Assembly: GCA_947579665.1 (NCBI GenBank)
Contig: OX388343.1
Coordinates: 105,281,657-105,345,656, forward strand
DNA: 64,000 nucleotides
DNA from: Sympetrum striolatum
Taxonomy: Eukaryota > Arthropoda > Insecta > Odonata > Libellulidae
Direction: 5' to 3'
Shown: positions 60,401 to 64,000 of the stretch, piece after piece
Numbering within the stretch: the first letter of the stretch is position 1
Layout of the letters: every line of letters starts with the position of its first letter
Position numbers and translations under genes: made by a program
Notes under the pieces: generated by a model
What the model saw: only the letters and a program-made list of their open reading frames with translations
The model's database searches: none
Told to the model about the DNA's origin: nothing

Positions 60401-62120
60401 ATCTGCAGGGATGTTGTGAGGATTACACGAGAGAGAGTAGATACGGGAGAAAGCGTAAATATTATATTAAATAAGTATCTTTTGATCAATATTGAGATTT
60501 GACTCTAGCATTGTTTTTTGGAAATCCTGATTTTGATATATTTAGAAATTTAATGTGTTTACTTTTCTTTGCAGCTACTTCATTCATCATGGACATAATA
60601 ATGATGATACTCTGGTGTATCGAAGGAATCTGCAGGGATGCTGCGAGGATTACAAGAGGGTAGATAGGGGAGCAGGCGTAAATATAATAGTAAATAAGTA
60701 TCTTATGATCATAATTGAGATTTGATTTAGCATTGTTTGTTGGATTCCTGATTTTTTATATTTTGAAATATAATGTTTTAATTATTCTTTGCAGCTACTT
60801 CATTCGTCATGGCCATTATAATGATGATTCTCTGGGGTATCGAAGGAATCGGAAGGGATACTGAGAGGATTACATGAGAGTAGATATGGGAGAAAGTGTA
60901 AATATTATAGTAAAGAGGTATCTTTTGATCAATATTAAGGTATTATTTAGCATTGTTTGTTGGATTCCTGATTTTTTTATATTTTGAAATATAATGTGTT
61001 AATTATTCTTTGCAGCTACTTCATTCCTCATGGCCATTATAATGATGATTCTCTGGGGTATCGAAGGAATCTGCAGGGATAATGCAAGGATTACAAGAGA
61101 GTAGATACAGGAGAGGGCGTAAATATTATAGTAAATAAGAATCTTTTGATCAATATTGAGATTTGATTTAGCATTGTTTGTAGGATTCTTGATTTTTTTA
61201 TATTTTGAAATTTAAGGTGTTTATTTTTCTTTGCAGCTACTTCATTCGTCATGGCCATTATAACGATTATTCTCTGGGGATCGAAAGAATCTGCAGGGAT
61301 GCTGCAAGGATTACAAGAGAGTAGATACAAGAGAAAGCGTAAATATTATAGTAAATAAGTATCTTTTGATCAATATTGAGATTTGATTTAGCATTGTTTG
61401 TTGGATTCCTAATTTTATTATATTTTCAAATTTAAGGTGTTTATTTTTCTTTGCAGCTACCTTATTCGTCATGGCCATTATAATTATGATTCTCTGGGGT
61501 ATCAAAGGAATCTGCAGGGATGCTGTGAGGATTACCAGAGAGTAGATACGGGAGAAAGCGTAAATATTATAGTAAATAAGTATCTTTTGATCAATATTGA
61601 GATTTGATCTAGCATTGTTTGTAGGATTCCTGATTTTTTTAAATTTTGAAATTTTAGGTGTTTATTTTTCTTTGCAGCTACTTCATTCGTCATGGCCATT
61701 ATAATGATGATTCTTTGGGGTATCGAAGGAATCTGCAAGGATGCTGCGAGGATTACAATAGATTAGATACGGGAGAAATTGTAAATATTATAGTAAATAA
61801 GTATCTAATGATCATAATTGAGATTTAATTGAGCATTGTTTGTTGGATTTGTGATTTTTTAATTTTTTTAAATTTAATGTGTTTATTTTTCTTTGCAGCT
61901 ACTTCATTCGTCATGGCCATTATAATGATGATTCTCTGGGGTATTGAAGGAAGTTGCGGGGATTCTGTTAGGATTACAAGTTTGTAGATACCGGAGAAAG
62001 CCTAAATATTATAGTATATAAGTATCTTTTGATCAATATTGATATTTGATTTAGTATTGTTTGTTGGATTCCTGATTATTTGATATTTTGAATTTTTAAT
62101 GTGTTTATTTTTCTTTGCAA
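57440..62120. repeat. Second higher-order duplication in the array
   Basis: Units from about 57,440-58,360 recur at about 61,200-62,120, an offset of about 3,764 bp (17 units), including the rare GAAGGAAGTTGCGGGGATTC unit at 58,193 and 61,947. A shorter repeat of three units (664 bp) joins 62,752-62,934 to 63,416-63,598. Confidence 0.8.
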
Positions 62121-64000
62121 CTACTTCATCCGTCATTGCCATTATAATGATGATTCTCTGGGTTATCGAAGGAATCTGCAGGGATGCTGCGAGGATTACA
62201 TGAGAGTAGATATGGGAGAAAGTGTAAATATTATAGTAAAGTGGTATCTTTTGATCAATATTGAGATTTGATTTAGCATTGTTTGTTGGGTTCCTGATTT
62301 TTTAATATTTTGAAATATAATGTGTTAATTATTCTTTGCAGCTACTTCATTCGTCATGGCCATTATAATGATGATTCTCTGGTGTATTGAAGGAATCTGC
62401 AGGGATACTGTGAGGATTACAAGAAGGTAGATACGGGAGAAAGCGTAAATATTATAGTAAATAAGTATCTTATGATCGTAATTGAGATTTGAATTCGCAT
62501 TTTTTGTTGGATTCCTGATTTTTTGATATTTTGAAAATTAATGTGTTTATTTTTCTTTGCAGCTACTTCATTTGTCATGTCCATTGTAATGATGATACTC
62601 TGGGGTATTGAAGGAATCTGCAGGGATGCTGTGAGGATTACACAAGAGTAGATACGTGAGAAAGCGTAAATATTATAGTAAAGTGGTATCTTTTAATCAA
62701 TATTGAGATTTGATTTAGCATTGTTTGTTGGATTCCTGATTTTTTTATATTTTGAAATATAATGTGTTAATTATTCTTTGCAGCTACTTCATTCGTCATG
62801 GCCATTATAATGATGATTCTCTGGTGTATCGAAGGAATCTGCAGGGATACTGTGAGGATGACAAGAGAGTAGATACGGGAGAAAGCATAAATATTATAGT
62901 AAATAAGTATCTTATGGTCATAATTGATATTTGATTTAGCATTGTTTGTTGGATTCCTGATTTTTTTATATTTTTAAATTTAAAGTGTTCATTTTTCTTT
63001 GCAGCTACTTTATTCGTCATTGCCATTATAATGACGATTCTCTGGGGTATCGAAGGAATCTGCAGGGATTCTGTGAGGATTACACAAGAGTAGATACGGG
63101 AGAAAGCGTAAATATTATAGTAAATAAGTATCTATAGATCAATATTGAGATTTGACTCTAGCATTTTTTGTTGGATTCCTTATTTTTTTATATTTTGAAA
63201 TTTAAGGTGTTTATTTTTCTTCTCCGCTACTTCATTCGTCATGGCCATTATAATGACGATTCTCTGGGGTATCGAAGGAATCTGCAGGGATGCTGTGAGG
63301 ATTACACAAGAGTAGATACGGGAGAAAGCGTAAATATTATAGTAAAGTGGTATCTTTTGATCAATATTGAGATTTGATTTAGCATTGTTTGTTGGATTCC
63401 TGATTTTTTTATATTTTGAAATATAATGTGTTAATTATTCTTTGCAGCTACTTCATTCGTCATGGCCATTATAATGATGATTCTCTGGTGTATCGAAGGA
63501 ATCTGCAGGGATACTGTGAGGATTACAAGAGAGTAGATACGGGAGAAAGCATAAATATTATAGTAAATAAGTATCTTATGGTCATAATTGATATTTGATT
63601 TAGCATTGTTTGTTGGATTCCTGATTTTTTTATATTTTTAAATTTAAAGTGTTCATTTTTCTTTGCAGCTACTTCATTCGTAAAGGCAAATATAATGATG
63701 ATTCTCTGGGGTATCGAAGGAATCTGCAGGGATGCTGCAAAGATTACAAGTGAGTAGATATGGGAGAAAGCTTAAATATTATAGTAAATATGTATCTTTT
63801 GATCAATATTGAGATTTGATTTAACTTTCTTTGTTGGATTCCTGATTTTTTTATATTTTGAAATTTAATGTGTTTATTTTTCTTCGCAGCTACTTCATTC
63901 GTCATGGCCATTATGATGATGATTCTCTGGGGTATCGAACGAATCTGCAGGGATGCTGTGAGGTATACAAGAGAGTAGATAAGGGAGAAAGTGTAAATAT

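Larger units (their letters stand above)
44255..64000 (+). repeat. ~221-bp tandem array, about 89 exon-like units
   Basis: Units of about 221 bp run to the window end. Each has TTCCTGATTTTTTTATATTT (with a branch-point-like CTGAT), TTTATTTTTCTTTGCAG, an exon-like block from CTACTTCATT to GGGAGAAAGC (103 nt) and then GTAAATATTATAGTAAATAA. One frame through the block is open in most units (HGHYNDDSLGYRRNLQGCCE). Another gives ATSFVMAIIMMILWGIEGIC followed by RDAARITRE and a stop. A subfamily (about 46,650, 49,080 and 54,380) has 102-nt blocks without the stop. The first units are the most diverged, and units past 55 kb vary more. A few lost the acceptor (CAACTAC near 58,355, 60,346 and 62,118). 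Confidence 0.93.

Noticed and set aside
44627..63598. Dozens of 60-77-codon frames in the 221-bp array, and minus-strand frames up to 151 codons
   Set aside because: They cross the intron-like spacer and the splice-like sites and repeat with the unit. Listed as properties of the array, not as genes.
29990..64000. A viral or CRISPR-like repeat system
   Set aside because: Units are long, contiguous and exon-like, with no spacers, no cas genes and no viral hallmark genes.

Overview
This is a eukaryotic nuclear window, most likely from an arthropod and probably an insect. Coding sequence is split into small exons by AT-rich GT-AG introns. The transposon relics (Tc1/mariner, pogo-like, LINE, tRNA-derived SINE) fit an invertebrate, and a TCAGT initiator motif of the arthropod type occurs in two mirrored promoter-like blocks. 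I cannot name the species. There are no bacterial operons, rRNA genes, CRISPR arrays or phage genes.

1-17,879 (+): the 3' part of one gene, an orthologue of the Rho-family guanine nucleotide exchange factor DBS/MCF2L. Nine exons join in phase and encode most of the DH domain, a PH domain, an acidic serine-rich linker and a C-terminal SH3 domain, ending at a TGA at 17,877-17,879. Its introns hold an inverted-repeat element (881-1,882) containing a 317-bp tandem duplication, a long series of degenerate ~165-bp units (3.3-6.2 kb) split by a 77-bp Tc1-type MITE, a broken LINE reverse transcriptase fragment (6.2-6.7 kb, minus), a ~120-bp degenerate tandem repeat (8.3-9.3 kb), a hairpin MITE (14.0-14.3 kb) and scattered minus-strand coding-like debris.

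17.9-27.4 kb: 3' UTR and intergenic DNA, then a graveyard of elements. It contains nested pogo-like inverted-repeat elements (22.5-23.6 kb), an isolated and stop-interrupted exon of a MOV10/Armitage-type RNA helicase (23,911-24,176), a tRNA-derived SINE with clear target-site duplications (24.3 kb) and a Tc1 transposase relic (25.4-25.6 kb).

27.5-29.1 kb: a 15-bp pyrimidine-strand minisatellite whose other strand is an almost continuous series of GGG runs.

29.9-64.0 kb: the most unusual part. A large imperfect inverted repeat (arms about 35.46-37.30 and 39.72-41.26 kb) carries in each arm the same promoter-like block (GC box, CCAAT box, TCAGT initiator, short leader exon, GTAAGT donor), and the two blocks point away from each other. 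Outward from each block lie exon-like cassettes with splice signals in the matching orientation: minus-strand cassettes to the left (35.5, 34.6 and 31.2-30.0 kb) and plus-strand cassettes to the right (41.1, 42.1, 43.5 kb). The right side then becomes a tandem array of about 89 units of ~221 bp from 44.25 kb to the window end. Almost every unit has a branch-point-like CTGAT, a pyrimidine tract with CAG, a 102-103-nt exon-like block and a GTAAAT donor-like site. The array has higher-order structure, including a ~4.5-kb segment repeated at an offset of 5,745 bp. It may be a satellite born from a duplicated exon, or the exon cluster of a divergent gene pair. The sequence alone cannot decide, and the exon-like blocks contain many stops and frameshifts.
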